DNA of 64,000 nt from Nematostella vectensis (GCF_932526225.1 NC_064040.1:17488994-17552993), one strand, 5' to 3'; shown: positions 49,101 to 64,000, counted from the stretch's first letter. A program made the numbers and translations. Notes: generated from the letters alone by a model not told the origin.

Positions 49101-52100
49101 TATGCTCTATTGTATGGATACTAACAGGGGCTTATGCTTCATTGTCTGGATACTAACAGGGGCTTATGCTACACTGTCTGGATACTAACAGAGGCTTATG
49201 TTCCATTGTCTGTATACTAACAGAGGCTTATGCTCTATTGTCTGGATACTAACAGGGGCTTATGCTCCATTGTCTGGATACTAACAGAGGCTTATGCTCT
49301 ATTGTCTGGATACTAACAGAGGTTTATGCTACATTGTATGGATACTAACAGAGGTTTATGCTACATTGTATGGATACTAACAGGGGCTTATGCTACATCG
49401 TCTGGATACTAACAGAGGCTTATGCTACATTGTATGGATACTAACAGAGGTTTATGCTACATTGTATGGATACTAACATGGGTTTATGCTACATTGTATG
49501 GATACTAACAGAGGCTTATGCTATATTGTCTGGATACTAACAGGGGCTTATGCTCTATTGTATGGATACTAACAGAGGTTTATGCTACATTGTATGGATA
49601 CTAACAGAGGCTTATGCTACATTGTCTGGATACTAACAGGGGCTTATGCTCTATTGTATGGATACTAACAGGGGCTCATGCTCTATTGTATGGATACTAA
49701 CAGAGGCTTATGCTTCATTGTCTGGATACTAACAGAGGCTTATGCTACATTGTATGGTACTAACAGAGGCTTATGCTTCATTGTCTGGATACTAACAGGG
49801 GCTTATGCTACATCGTCTGGATACTAACAGAGGCTTATGCTACATTGTATGGTACTAAAAGAGGCTTATGCTTCATTGTCTGGATACTAACAGAGGCTTA
49901 TGCTTCATTGTCTGGATACTAACAGGGGCTATGCTAAATTGTATGGATACTAACAGAGGCTTATGCTCCATTGTCTGGATACTAACAGGGGCTTATGCTA
50001 CATCGTCTGGATACTAACAGAGGCTTATGCTACATTGTATGGATACTAACAGAGGTTTATGCTTCATTGTCTGGATACTAACAGAGGTTTATGCTCCATT
50101 GTCTGGATACTAACAGGGGCTTATGCTACATCGTCTGGATACTAACAGAGGCTTATGCTACATTGTATGGATACTAACAGAGGTTTATGCTACATTGTAT
50201 GGATACTAACAGAGGTTTATGCTACATTGTATGGATACTAACAGGGGCTTATGCTACATTGTATGGATACTAACAGTGGATCATGCTCTATTGTCTGGAT
50301 ACTAACAGGGGCTTATTCTACATTGTATGGATACTAACAGGGGATTATGCTTCATTGTCTGGATACTAACAGGGGCTTATGCTACATTGTATGGATACTA
50401 ACAGAGGCTTATGCTACATTGTATGGATACTAACAGAAGCTTATGCTACATTGTATGGATACTAACAGAGGCTTATGCTACACTGTCTGGATACTAACAG
50501 GGGCTTATGCTTCATTGTATGGATACTAACAGGGGCTTATGCTCTATTGTATGGATACTAACAGGGGCTTATGCTTCATTGTCTGGATACTAACAGGGGC
50601 TTATGCTACACTGTCTGGATACTAACAGAGGCTTATGTTCCATTGTCTGTATACTAACAGAGGTTTATGCTCCATTGTATGGATACTAACAGGGGCTTAT
50701 GCTCCATTGTCTGGATACTAACAGGGGCTTATGCTCCATTGTCTGTATACTAACAGAGGTTTATGCTCCATTGTATGGATACTAACAGGGGCTTATGCTC
50801 CATTGTCTGGATACTAACAGGGGCTTATGCTCTATTGTCTGGATACTAACAGGGGCTTATGCTCCATTGTCTGGATACTAACAGAGGTTTATGCTCCATT
50901 GTATGGATACTAACAGAGGCTTATGCTACATCGTCTGGATACTAACAGAGGCTTATGCTACATTGTATGGATACTAACAGAGGTTTATGCTACATTGTAT
51001 GGATACTAACAGGGGCTTATGCTACATTGTCTGGATACTAACAGAGGCTTATGCTACATTGTCTGGATACTAACAGAGGCTTATGCTACATTGTATGGAT
51101 ACTAACAGAGGTTTATGCTACATTGTCTGGATACTAACAGGGGTTTATGCTACATTGTATGGATACTAACAGGGGCTTATGCTCTATTGTATGGATACTA
51201 ACAGGGGCTTATGCTACATTGTATGGATACTAACAGAGGCTCATGCTCTATTGTATGGATACTAACAGGGGCTTATGCTACATTGTCTGGATACTAACAG
51301 AGGCTTATGCTACATTGTCTGGATACTAACAGAGGCTTATGCTACATTGTCTGGATACTAACAGAGGCTTATGCTCTATTGTCTGGATACTAACAGAGGC
51401 TTATGCTATATTGTATGGATACTAACAGAGGCTTATGCTACATCGTCTGGATACTAACAGAGTCTTATGCTACATTGTATGGATACTAAAAGAGGCTTAT
51501 GCTACATTGTATGGATACTAACAGAGTCTTATGCTACATTGTATGGATACTAACAGGGGCTTATGCTCCATTGTCTGGATACTAACAGAGGCTTATGCTC
51601 TATTGTCTGGATACTAACAGAGGTTTATGCTACATTGTATGGATACTAACAGAGGTTTATGCTACATTGTATGGATACTAACAGGGGCTTATGCTACATC
51701 GTCTGGATACTAACAGAGGCTTATGCTACATTGTATAGATACTAACAGAGGTTTATGCTACATTGTATGGATACTAACATGGGTTTATGCTACATTGTAT
51801 GGATACTAACAGAGGCTTATGCTATATTGTCTGGATACTAACAGGGGCTTATGCTCTATTGTATGGATACTAACAGAGGTTTATGCTACATTGTATGGAT
51901 ACTAACAGAGGCTTATGCTACATTGTCTGGATACTAACAGAGGCTTATGCTACATTGTATGGATACTAACAGGGGCTTATGCTCTATTGTATGGATACTA
52001 ACAGAGGCTTATGCTCTATTGTATGGATACTAACAGGGGCTCATGCTCTATTGTATGGATACTAACAGAGGCTTATGCTTCATTGTCTGGATACTAACAG

Positions 52101-55100
52101 AGGCTTATGCTACATTGTATGGTACTAACAGAGGCTTATGCTTCATTGTCTGGATACTAACAGGGGCTTATGCTACATCGTCTGGATACTAACAGAGGCT
52201 TATGCTACATTGTATGGTACTAACAGAGGCTTATGCTTCATTGTCTGGATACTAACAGAGGCTTATGCTTCATTGTCTGGATACTAACAGGGGCTATGCT
52301 AAATTGTATGGATACTAACAGAGGCTTATGCTCCATTGTCTGGATACTAACAGGGGCTTATGCTACATCGTCTGGATACTAACAGAGGCTTATGCTACAT
52401 TGTATGGATACTAACAGAGGTTTATGCTACATTGTATGGATACTAACAGAGGTTTATGCTACATTGTATGGATACTAACAGGGGCTTATGCTACATTGTA
52501 TGGTACTAACAGAGGCTTATGCTTCATTGTCTGGATACTAACAGGGGCTTATGCTCCATTGTCTGGATACTAACAGGGGCTTATGCTACATTGTATGGAT
52601 ACTAACAGAGGCTTATGCTTCATTGTATGGATACTAACAGGGGCTTATGCTTCATTGTCTGGATACTAACAGAGGCTTATGCTACATTGTATGGATACTA
52701 ACAGAGGTTTATGCTACATTGTATGGATACTAACAGAGGTTTATGCTACATTGTATGGATACTAACAGAGGCTTATGCTATATTGTCTGGATACTAACAG
52801 GGGCTTATGCTCCATTGTCTGGATACTAACAGGGGCTTATGCTTCATTGTCTGGATACTAACAGAGGCTTATGCTACATTGTATGGATACTAACAGAGGT
52901 TTATGCTACATTGTATGGATACTAACAGAGGTTTATGCTACATTGTATGGATACTAACAGAGGCTTATGCTATATTGTCTGGATACTAACAGGGGCTTAT
53001 GCTCTATTGTATGGATACTAACAGAGGTTTATGCTACATTGTATGGATACTAACAGAGGCTTATGCTACATTGTCTGGATACTAACAGGGGCTTATGCTA
53101 TTTTGTATGGATACTAACAGGGGCTCATGCTCTATTGTATGGATACTAACAGAGGCTTATGCTACATTGTATGGATACTAACAGAGGCTTATGCTTCATT
53201 GTCTGGATACTAACAGAGGCTTATGCTACATTGTATGGATACTAACAGAGGCTTATGCTTCATTGTCTGGATACTAACAGAGGCTTATGCTTCATTGTCT
53301 GGATACTAACAGAGGCTTATGCTACATCGTCTGGATACTAACAGAGGCTTATGCTACATTGTATGGTACTAACAGAGGCTTATGCTTCATTGTCTGGATA
53401 CTAACAGAGGCTTATGCTTCATTGTCTGGATACTAACAGGGGCTATGCTAAATTGTATGGATACTAACAGAGGCTTATGCTCCATTGTCTGGATACTAAC
53501 AGGGGCTTATGCTACATCGTCTGGATACTAACAGAGGCTTATGCTACATTGTATGGATACTAACAGAGGTTTATGCTACATTGTATGGATACTAACAGAG
53601 GTTTATGCTACATTGTATGGATACTAACAGGGGCTTATGCTACATTGTATGGTACTAACAGAGGCTTATGCTTTATTGTCTGGATACTAACAGGGGCTTA
53701 TGCTCCATTGTCTGGATACTAACAGGGGCTTATGTTCTATTGTATGGATACTAACAGGTGCTCATGCTCTATTGTATGGATACTAACAGAGGCTTATGCT
53801 TCATTGTCTGGATACTAACAGAGGCTTATGCTTCATTGTCTGGATACTAACAGGGGCTTATGCTACATCGTCTGGATACTAACAGAGGCTTATGCTACAT
53901 TGTATGGTACTAACAGAGGCTTATGCTTCATTGTCTGGATACTAACAGAGGCTTATGCTTCATTGTCTGGATACTAACAGGGGCTATGCTAAATTGTATG
54001 GATACTAACAGAGGCTTATGCTCCATTGTCTGGATACTAACAGGGGCTTATGCTACATCGTCTGGATACTAACAGAGGCTTATGCTACATTGTATGGATA
54101 CTAACAGAGGTTTATGCTACATTGTATGGATACTAACAGAGGTTTATGCTACATTGTATGGTACTAACAGAGGCTTATGCTTCATTGTCTGGATACTGAC
54201 AGGGGCTTATGTTTCATTGTCTGGATACTAACAGGGGCTTATGCTACATTGTCTGGATACTAACAGAGGTTTATGCTACATTGTATGGTACTAACAGAGG
54301 CTTATGCTTCATTGTCTGGATACTGACAGGGGCTTATGTTTCATTGTCTGGATACTAACAGAGGCTTATGCTACATTGTATGGATACTAACAGGGGCTTA
54401 TGCTACATCGTCTGGATACTAACAGAGGCTTATGCTACATTGTATGGATACTAACAGAGGTTTATGCTACATTGTATGGATACTAACAGAGGTTTATGCT
54501 ACATTGTATGGTACTAACAGAGGCTTATGCTTCATTGTCTGGTTACTGACAGGGGCTTATGTTTCATTGTCTGGATACTAACAGGGGCTTATGCTACATT
54601 GTCTGGATACTAACAGAGGTTTATGCTACATTGTATGGTACTAACAGAGGCTTATGCTTCATTGTCTGGATACTGACAGGGGCTTATGTTTCATTGTCTG
54701 GATACTAACAGAGGCTTATGCTACATTGTATGGATACTAACAGAGGTTTATGCTACATTGTATGGATACTAACAGAGGTTTATGCTACATTGTATGGATA
54801 CTAACAGAGGCTTATGCTATATTGTCTGGATACTAACAGGGGCTTATGCTCTATTGTATGGATACTAACAGAGGTTTATGCTACATTGTATGGATACTAA
54901 CAGAGGCTTATGCTACATTGTCTGGATACTAACAGGGGCTTATGCTCTATTGTATGGATACTAACAGGGGCTCATGCTCTATTGTATGGATACTAACAGA
55001 GGATTATGCTTCATTGTCTGGATACCAACAGAGGCTTATGCTACATTGTATGGTACTAACAGAGGCTTATGCTTCATTGTCTGGATACTAACAGGGGCTT

Positions 55101-55260
55101 ATGCTACATCGTCTGGATACTAACAGAGGCTTATGCTACATTGTATGGTACTAACAGAGGCTTATGCTTCATTGTCTGGATACTAACAGAGGCTTATGCT
55201 TCATTGTCTGGATACTAACAGGGGCTATGCTAAATTGTATGGATACAAACAGAGGCTTAT
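46200..55260 (+). repeat. higher-order duplications of ~1.6 and ~3.9 kb in the 32-bp satellite
   Basis: Rare variants recur at fixed offsets. CAGTGGATCATGC is at 46215, 48677 and 50274. CAGGGGCTATGC is at 48327, 49923, 52288, 53437, 53978 and 55219. ACTAAAAGAGGC is near 47588 and 51487, and ACATGGGTTTATGC near 47878, 49477 and 51777. Offsets of about 1,597 bp and 3,899 bp therefore carry whole blocks with their private variants. Limits are approximate. Confidence 0.8.
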
Positions 55261-55969
55261 GCTCCATTGTCTGGATACTAACAGGGGCTTATGCTACATC
55301 GTCTGGATACTAACAGAGGCTTATGCTACATTGTATGGATACTAACAGAGGTTTATGCTACATTGTATGGATACTAACAGAGGTTTATGCTACATTGTAT
55401 GGATACTAACAGGGGCTTATGCTAAATTGTATGGATACAAACAGAGGCTTATGCTCCATTGTCTGGATACTAACAGGGGCTTATGCTACATCGTCTGGAT
55501 ACTAACAGAGGCTTATGCTTCATTGTCTGGATACTAACAGGGGCTTATGCTCCATTGTCTGGATACTAACAGGGGCTTATGCTACATTGTATGGTACTAA
55601 CAGAGGCTTATGCTTCATTGTATGGATACTAACAGGGGCTTATGCTTCATTGTCTGGATACTAACAGAGGCTTATGCTACATTGTATGGATACTAACAGG
55701 GGCTCATGCTCTATTGTATGGATACAAACAGAGGCTTATTCTACATTGTATGGTACTAACAGAGGCTTATGCTACATTGTATGGATACTAACAGGGGCTT
55801 ATGCTCCATTGTCTGGATACTAACAGGGGCTTATGCTACATTGTATGGTACTAACAGAGGCTTATGCTACATTGTATGGATACTAACAGAGGCTTATGCT
55901 CTATTGTATGGATACTAACAGGGGCTTATGCTTCATTGTCTGGATACTAACAGGGGCTTATGCTACACT

Positions 55970-58900
55970 GTCTGGATACTAACAGAGGCTTATGTTCCAT
56001 TGTATGGATACTAACAGGGGCTTATGCTCCATTGTCTGGATACTAACAGGGGCTTATGCTCCATTGTCTGTATACTAACAGAGGTTTATGCTCCATTGTA
56101 TGGATACTAACAGGGGCTTATGCTCCATTGTCTGGATACTAACAGGGGCTTATGCTACATCGTCTGGATACTAACAGAGGCTTATGCTACATTGTATGGA
56201 TACTAACAGAGGTTTATGCTACATTGTATGGATACTAACAGAGGTTTATGCTACATTGTATGGATACTAACAGGGGCTTATGCTACATTGTATGGTACTA
56301 ACAGAGGTTTATGCTCTATTGTATGGATACTAACATGGGCTTATGCTCTATTGCATGGATACTAACAGGGGCTTATGCTACATTGTATGGTACTAACAGA
56401 GGCTTATGCTTCATTGTATGGATACTAACAGAGGCTTATGCTTCATTGTCTGGATACTAACAGAGGCTTATGCTACATTGTATGGTACTAACAGAGGCTT
56501 ATGCTACATTGTATGGATACTAACAGGGGCTTATGCTTCATTGTCTGGATACTAACAGGGGCTTATGCTACACTGTCTGGATACTAACAGAGGCTTATGT
56601 TCCATTGTATGGATACTAACAGGGGCTTATGCTCCATTGTCTGGATACTAACAGGGGCTTATGCTCCATTGTCTGTATACTAACAGAGGTTTATGCTCCA
56701 TTGTATGGATACTAACAGGGGCTTATGCTCTATTGTCTGGATACTAACAGGGGCTTATGCTACATTGTATGGATACTAACAGAGGCTTATGCTCCATTGT
56801 CTGTATACTAACAGAGGTTTATGCTCCATTGTATGGATACTAACAGGGGCTTATGCTCCATTGTCTGTATACTAACAGAGGTTTATGCTCCATTGTATGG
56901 ATACTAACAGGGGCTCATGCTCCATTGTCTGGATACTAACAGGGGCTTATGCTATATTGTCTGGATACTAACAGAGGCTTATGCTATATTGTATGGATAC
57001 TAACAGGGGCTTATGCTACATTGTATGAATACTAACAGGGGCTTATGCTACATTGTATGGATACTAACAGGGGCTTATGCTCTATTGTATGGATACTAAC
57101 AGAGGCTTATGCTCTATTGTATGGATACTAACAGAGGCTTATGCTCCATTGTCTGGATACTAACAGGGGCTCATGCTCCATTGCCTGGATACTAACAGGG
57201 GCTTATGCTATATTGTCTGGATACTAACAGAGGCTCATGCTATATTGTATGGATACTAACAAGGGGCTTATGCTTCATTGTCTGGATACTAACAGGGGCT
57301 TATGCTACATCGTCTGGATACTAACAGGGGCTCATGCTACATTGTCTGGATACTAACAGAGGCTTATGCTCCATTGTCTGGATACTAACAGAGGCTTATG
57401 CTACACTGTCTGGATACTAACAGAGGCTCATGCTACATTGTATGGATACTAACAGAGGCTCATGCACTATTGTCTGGATACTAACAGGGGCTTATGCTCC
57501 ATTGTCTGGATACTAACAGAGGCTTATGCTCTATTGTATGGATACTAACAGAGGCTTATGCTACACTGTCTGGATACTAACAGAGGCTCATGCTACATTG
57601 TATGGATACTAACAGAGGCTCATGCTCTATTGTATGGATACTAACAGGGGCTTATGCTTCATTGTCTGGATACTAACAGAGGCTTATGCTTCATTGTCTG
57701 GATACTAACAGAGGCTTATGCTTCATTGTCTGGATACTAACAGAGGCTTATGCTACACTGTCTGGATACTAACAGAGGCTCATGCTACATTGTATGGATA
57801 CTAACAGAGGCTCATGCACTATTGTCTGGATACTAACAGGGGCTTATGCTCCATTGTCTGGATACTAACAGGGGCTTATGCTCCATTGTCTGGATACTAA
57901 CAGGGGCTTATGCTACATCGTCTGGATACTAACAGAGGCTTATGCTACATTGTATGGATACTAACAGAGGTTTATGCTACATTGTATGGATACTAACAGA
58001 GGTTTATGCTCCATTGTCTGGATACTAACAGAGGCTTATGCTCCATTGTCTGGATACTAACAGAGGCTTATGCTACACTGTCTGGATACTAACAGAGGCT
58101 TATGTTCCATTGTATGGATACTAACAGGGGCTTATGCTCCATTGTCTGGATACTAACAGGGGCTTATGCTCCATTGTCTGTATACTAACAGAGGTTTATG
58201 CTCCATTGTATGGATACTAACAGGGGCTTATGCTCCATTGTCTGGATACTAACAGGGGCTTATGCTACATCGTCTGGATACTAACAGAGGCTTATGCTAC
58301 ATTGTATGGATACTAACAGAGGTTTATGCTACATTGTATGGATACTAACAGAGGTTTATGCTACATTGTATGGATACTAACAGGGGCTTATGCTACATTG
58401 TATGGTACTAACAGAGGTTTATGCTCTATTGTATGGATACTAACATGGGCTTATGCTCTATTGTATGGATACTAACAGGGGCTTATGCTACATTGTATGG
58501 TACTAACAGAGGCTTATGCTTCATTGTCTGGATACTAACAGGGGCTTATGCTACATTGTATGGTACTAACAGAGGCTTATGCTTCATTGTCTGGATACTA
58601 ACAGAGGCTTATGCTACATTGTATGGATACTAACAGAGGCTTATGCTTCATTGTCTGGATACTAACAGAGGCTTATGCTACATTGTATGGTACTAACAGA
58701 GGCTTATGCTACATTGTATGGATACTAACAGGGGCTTATGCTTCATTGTCTGGATACTAACAGGGGCTTATGCTACACTGTCTGGATTCTAACAGAGGCT
58801 TATGTTCCATTGTATGGATACTAACAGGGGCTTATGCTCCATTGTCTGGATACTAACAGGGGCTTATGCTCCATTGTCTGTATACTAACAGAGGTTTATG

Positions 58901-61900
58901 CTCCATTGTATGGATATTAACAGGGGCTTATGCTCTATTGTCTGGATACTAACAGGGGCTTATGCTCCATTGTCTGTATACTAACAGAGGTTTATGCTCC
59001 ATTGTATGGATACTAACAGGGGCTCATGCTCCATTGTCTGGATACTAACAGCGGCTTATGCTATATTGTCTGGATACTAACAGAGGCTTATGCTATATTG
59101 TATGGATACTAACAGGGGCTTATGCTACATTGTATGGATACTAACAGGGGCTTATGCTACATTGTATGGATACTAACAGGGGCTTATGCTCTATTGTATG
59201 GATACTAACAGAGGCTTATGCTCTATTGTATGGATACTAACAGAGGCTTATGCTCCATTGTCTGGATACTAACAGAGGCTTATGCTACATTGTATGGATA
59301 CTAACAGGGGCTCATGCTCCATTGTCTGGATACTAACAGGGGCTTATGCTATATTGTTTGGATACTAACAGAGGCTTATGCTATATTGTATGGATACTAA
59401 CAGGAGCTTATGCTTCATTGTCTGGATACTAACAGGGGCTTATGCTACATCGTCTGGATACTAACAGGGGCTCATGCTACATTGTCTGGATACTAACAGA
59501 GGCTTATGCTCCATTGTCTGGATACTAACAGAGGCTTATGCTACACTGTCTGGATACTAACAGAGGCTCATGCTACATTATATGGATACTAACAGAGGCT
59601 CATGCACTATTGTCTGTATACTAACAGGGGCTTATGCTCCATTGTCTGGATACTAACAAAGGCTTATGCTCTATTGTATGGATACTAACAGAGGCTTATG
59701 CTACACTGTCTGGATACTAACAGAGGCTCATGCTACATTGTATGGATACTAACAGAGGCTCATGCTCTATTGTATGGATACTAACAGGGGCTTATGCTCC
59801 ATTGTCTGGATACTAACAGAGGCTTATGCTACATTGTATGAATACTAACAGGGGCTTATGCTACATCGTCTGGATACTAACAGGGGCTTATGCTACATTG
59901 TCTGGATACTAACAGGGGCTTATGCTCTATTGTATGGATACTAACAGAGGTTTATGCTACATTGTATGGATACTAACAGAGGTTTATGCTCCATTGTCTG
60001 GATACTAACAGAGGCTTATGCTCCATTGTCTGGATACTAACAAAGGCTTATGTTCCATTGTCTGGATACTAACAGGGGCTTATGCTCTATTGTATGGATA
60101 CTAACAGAGGCTCATGCTACATTGTATGGATACTAACAGAGGCTCATGCTCTATTGTATGGATACTAACAGGGGCTTATGCTCCATTGTCTGGATACTAA
60201 CAGAGGCTTATGCTACATTGTATGGATACTAACAAGGGCTTATGCTACATTGTCTGGATACTAACAGGGGCTTATGCTCCGTTGTCTGGATACTAACAGG
60301 GGCTTATGCTCTATTGTATGGATACTAACAGAGGTTTATGCTACATTGTATGGATACTAACAGAGGTTTATGCTCCATTGTCTGGATACTAACAGAGGCT
60401 TATGCTCCATTGTCTGGATACTAACAAAGGCTTATGTTCCATTGTCTGGATACTAACAGGGGCTTATGCTCTATTGTATGGATACTAACAGAGGCTTATG
60501 CTACATCGTCTGGATACTAACAGAGTCTCATGCTCTATTGTCTGGATACTAGCAGGGGCTCATGCACTATTGTCTGGATACTAAGAGAGGCTCATGCTAC
60601 ATTGTCTGGATACTAGCAGGGGCTCATGCACTATTGTCTGGATACTAAGAGAGGCTAATGCTACATTGTCTGGATACTAACAGGGGCTCATGCTCTATTG
60701 TCTATATACTAACAGAGGCTTATGCTACATTGTATGGATACTAACAGAGGTTTATGCTCCACTGTCTGGATACTAACAGGGGCTTATGCTCCATTGTCTG
60801 GATACTAACAGAGGTTTATGCTCTATTGTATGGATACTAACAGGGGCTTATGCTCCATTGTCTGGATACTAACAGAGGCTTATGCTCCATTGTATGGATA
60901 CTAACAGAGGCTTATGCTCTATTGTATGGATACTAACAGGGGCTTATGCTCCATTGTCTGGATACTAACAGAGGCTTATGCTCCATTGTATGGATACTAA
61001 CAGAGGCTTATGCTCTATTGTATGGATACTAACAGGGGCTTATGCTACATCGTCTGGATACTAACAGAGGCTTATGCTATAATGTCTGGATACTAACAGG
61101 GGCTTATGCTACATTGTCTGGATACTAACAGAGGCTTATGCTAAATTGTATGGATACTAACAGAGGCTTATGCTACATTGTATGGATACTAACAGAGGCT
61201 TATGCTACATTGTATGGATACTAACAGAGGTTTATGCTACATTGTATGGATACTAACAGGGGCTTATGCTTCATTGTCTGGATACTAACAGAGGCTTATG
61301 CTACATTGTATGGATACTAACAGAGGCTTATGCTTCATTGTCTGGATACTAACAGAGGCTTATGCTACATTGTATGGTACTAACAGAGGCTTATGCTACA
61401 TTGTATGGATACTAACAGAGGCTTATGCTCTATTGTATGGATACTAACAGGGGCTTATGCTTCATTGTCTGGATACTAACAGGGGCTTATGCTACACTGT
61501 CTGGATACTAACAGAGGCTTATGTTCCATTGTATGGATACTAACAGGGGCTTATGCTCCATTGTCTGGATACTAACAGGGGCTTATGCTCCATTGTCTGT
61601 ATACTAACAGAGGTTTATGCTCCATTGTATGGATACTAACAGGGGCTTATGCTCCATTGTCTGGATACTAACAGGGGCTTATGCTAGATCGTCTGGATGC
61701 TAACAGAGGCTTATGCTACATTGTATGGATACTAACAGAGGTTTATGCTACATTGTATGGATACTAACAGAGGTTTATGCTACATTGTATGGATACTAAC
61801 AGGGGCTTATGCTACATTGTATGGTACTAACAGAGGTTTATGCTCTATTGTATGGATACTAACATGGGCTTATGCTCTATTGTATGGATACTAACAGGGG

Positions 61901-64000
61901 CTTATGCTACATTGTATGGTACTAACAGAGGCTTATGCTTCATTGTATGGATACTAACAGGGGCTTATGCTTCATTGTCTGGATACTAACAGAGGCTTAT
62001 GCTACATTGTATGGATACTAACAGAGGCTTATGCTTCATTGTCTGGATACTAACAGAGGCTTATGCTACATTGTATGGTACTAACAGAGGCTTATGCTAC
62101 ATTGTATGGATACTAACAGAGGCTTATGCTACATTGTATGGATACTAACAGAGGCTTATGCTTCATTGTCTGGATACTAACAGAGGCTTATGCTACATTG
62201 TATGGTACTAACAGAGGCTTATGCTACATTGTATGGATACTAACAGAGGCTTATGCTTCATTGTCTGGATACTAACAGAGGCTTATGCTACATTGTATGG
62301 TACTAACAGAGGCTTATGCTACATTGTCTGGATACTAACAGAGGTTTATGCTCCATTGTCTGGATACTAACAGGGGCTTATGCTTCATTGTCTGGATACT
62401 AACAGGGGCTTATGCTACACTGTCTGGATACTAACAGAGGCTTATGTTCCATTGTATGGATACTAACAGGGGCTTATGCTCCATTGTCTGGATACTAACA
62501 GGGGCTTATGCTCCATTGTCTGTATACTAACAGAGGTTTATGCTCCATTGTATGGATACTAACAGGGGCTTATGTTCTATTGTCTGGATACTAACAGGGG
62601 CTTATGCTCCATTGTCTGTATACTAACAGAGGTTAATGCTCCATTGTATGGATACTAACAGGGGCTCATGCTCCATTGTCTGGATACTAACAGGGGCTTA
62701 TGCTATATTGTCTGGATACTAACAGAGGCTTATGCTCCATTGTATGGATACTAACAGAGGCTTATGCTCTATTTTATGGATACTAACAGGGGCTTATGCT
62801 CCATTGTCTGGATACTAACAGAGGCTTATGCTCCATTGTATGGATACTAACAGAGGCTTATGCTCTATTGTATGGATACTAACAGGGGCTTATGCTACAT
62901 CGTCTGGATACTAACAGAGGCTTATGCTATAATGTCTGGATACTAACAGGGGCTTATGCTACATTGTCTGGATACTAACAGAGGCTTATGCTAAATTGTA
63001 TGGATACTAACATAGGCTTATGCTACATTGTATGGATACTAACAGAGGCTTATGCTACATTGTATGGATACTAACAGAGGTTTATGCTACATTGTATGGA
63101 TACTAACAGGGGCTTATGCTTCATTGTCTGGATACTAACAGAGGCTTATGCTACATTGTATGGTACTAACAGAGGCTTATGCTACATTGTATGGATACTA
63201 ACAGAGGCTTATGCTCTATTGTATGGATACTAACAGGGGCTTATGCTTCATTGTCTGGATACTAACAGGGGCTTATGCTACACTGTCTGGATACTAACAG
63301 AGGCTTATGTTCCATTGTATGGATACTAACAGGGGCTTATGCTCCATTGTCTGTATACTAACAGAGGTTTATGCTCCATTGTATGGATACTAACAGGAAT
63401 TTATGCTCCATTGTCTGGATACTAACAGGGGCTTATGCTACATCGTCTGGATACTAATAGAGGCTTATGCTACATTGTATGGATACTAACAGAGGTTTAT
63501 GCTACATTGTATGGATACTAACAGAGGTTTATGCTACATTGTATGGATACTAACAGGGGCTTATGCTACATTGTATGGTACTAACAGAGGTTTATGCTCT
63601 ATTGTATGGATACTAACATGGGCTTATGCTCTATTGTATGGATACTAACAGGGGCTTATGCTACATTGTATGGTACTAACAGAGGCTTATGCTTCATTGT
63701 ATGGATACTAACAGGGGCTTATGCTTCATTGTCTGGATACTAACAGAGGCTTATGCTACATTGTATGGATACTAACAGAGGCTTATGCTTTATTGTCTGG
63801 ATACTAACAGAGGCTTATGCTACATTGTATGGATACTAACAGGGGCTTATGCTTCATTGTCTGGATACTAACAGGGGCTTATGCTACACTGTCTGGATAC
63901 TAACAGAGGCTTATGTTCCATTGTATGGATACTAACAGGGGCTTATGCTCCATTGTCTTGATACTAACAGGGGCTTATGCTCCATTGTCTGTATACTAAC
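55970..64000 (+). repeat. ~0.6-0.9-kb higher-order cassette in the 32-bp satellite
   Basis: The pair CTACACTGTCTGG followed by GGCTTATGTTCCATTG recurs near 55988, 56593, 58098, 58798, 61517, 62440, 63303 and 63909. Several spacings lie at 605-923 bp (about 19 to 29 units), each followed by the same succession of variants (CATTGTCTGTATAC and then GGTTTATGCTCC). An earlier form is seen near 49195 and 50633. Confidence 0.75.

Larger units (their letters stand above)
44774..64000 (+). repeat. 32-bp satellite array, about 600 copies, continues beyond right edge
   Basis: A head-to-tail array of a 32-bp unit that can be read as AGGCTTATGCT, then TACATTGTATGG or TCCATTGTCTGG, then ATACTAACAG. Frequent 31-bp units lack one A (TATGGTACTAAC), and there are variants with GGGG for GAGG, TTTATG for CTTATG and ATCGTC for ATTGTA. 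A rare unit with GGGGCTATGCTAAATT marks repeated blocks. Every unit has TAA in one of the frames of ACTAAC, so long open frames are rare. It shares no convincing sequence with the 23-bp array on the other side of the gene. Confidence 0.97.

Overview
The window looks like animal (metazoan) nuclear DNA. It has no operons or bacterial gene structure, the only gene is split by GT-AG introns, and the gene is a polycystin-1/REJ-type receptor-channel of an animal-specific architecture. REJ-type polycystins are numerous in cnidarians and echinoderms. The AT-rich introns and abundant minisatellites fit a marine invertebrate, with a sea anemone or coral my best guess, but no base in the window proves the species.

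Layout. (1) 1-24507: a satellite array of about 1,060 copies of a 23-bp unit. It runs off the left edge and is organised in long, nearly identical higher-order duplications (494 bp, 3,695 bp and 6,164 bp periods). (2) 24508-26245: single-copy 3' flank with a 34-bp minisatellite. (3) 26246-44709: one large minus-strand gene. I could build a 15-exon model whose junctions are all GT-AG and whose phases all agree, with one exception: a 7-G homopolymer in the sixth exon puts the frame out by one base. (4) 44774-64000: a second, unrelated satellite of about 600 copies of a 32-bp unit that runs off the right edge.

The gene. Reading 5' to 3' on the minus strand, the model (about 2,595 residues, N-terminus missing) contains a short possible SEA-like segment, a REJ-type module, a Ser/Thr/Leu-rich linker, a second REJ-type module, a helical stretch, a GAIN/GPS autoproteolysis site (HL^TSF intact), the first membrane helix, a PLAT domain, five further helices, an extracellular polycystin (TOP) domain, the remaining channel helices with a pore, and a cytoplasmic tail with a predicted coiled coil. 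No start methionine or signal peptide is visible, so 5' exons must lie beyond the 32-bp array, or the gene is truncated by it.

The introns carry several mobile or repetitive insertions: a 1.44-kb element with terminal inverted repeats, a roughly 0.93-kb foldback-type element with arms built of 37-bp subrepeats, a 227-bp ATAA microsatellite, a 16-bp minisatellite, a half-kilobase purine tract and a CAT-rich tract. The many long open frames in the first 24.5 kb exist only because the 23-bp unit has no stop codon in any forward frame; I do not regard them as genes. I saw no tRNA, rRNA, CRISPR array or promoter that I could support.
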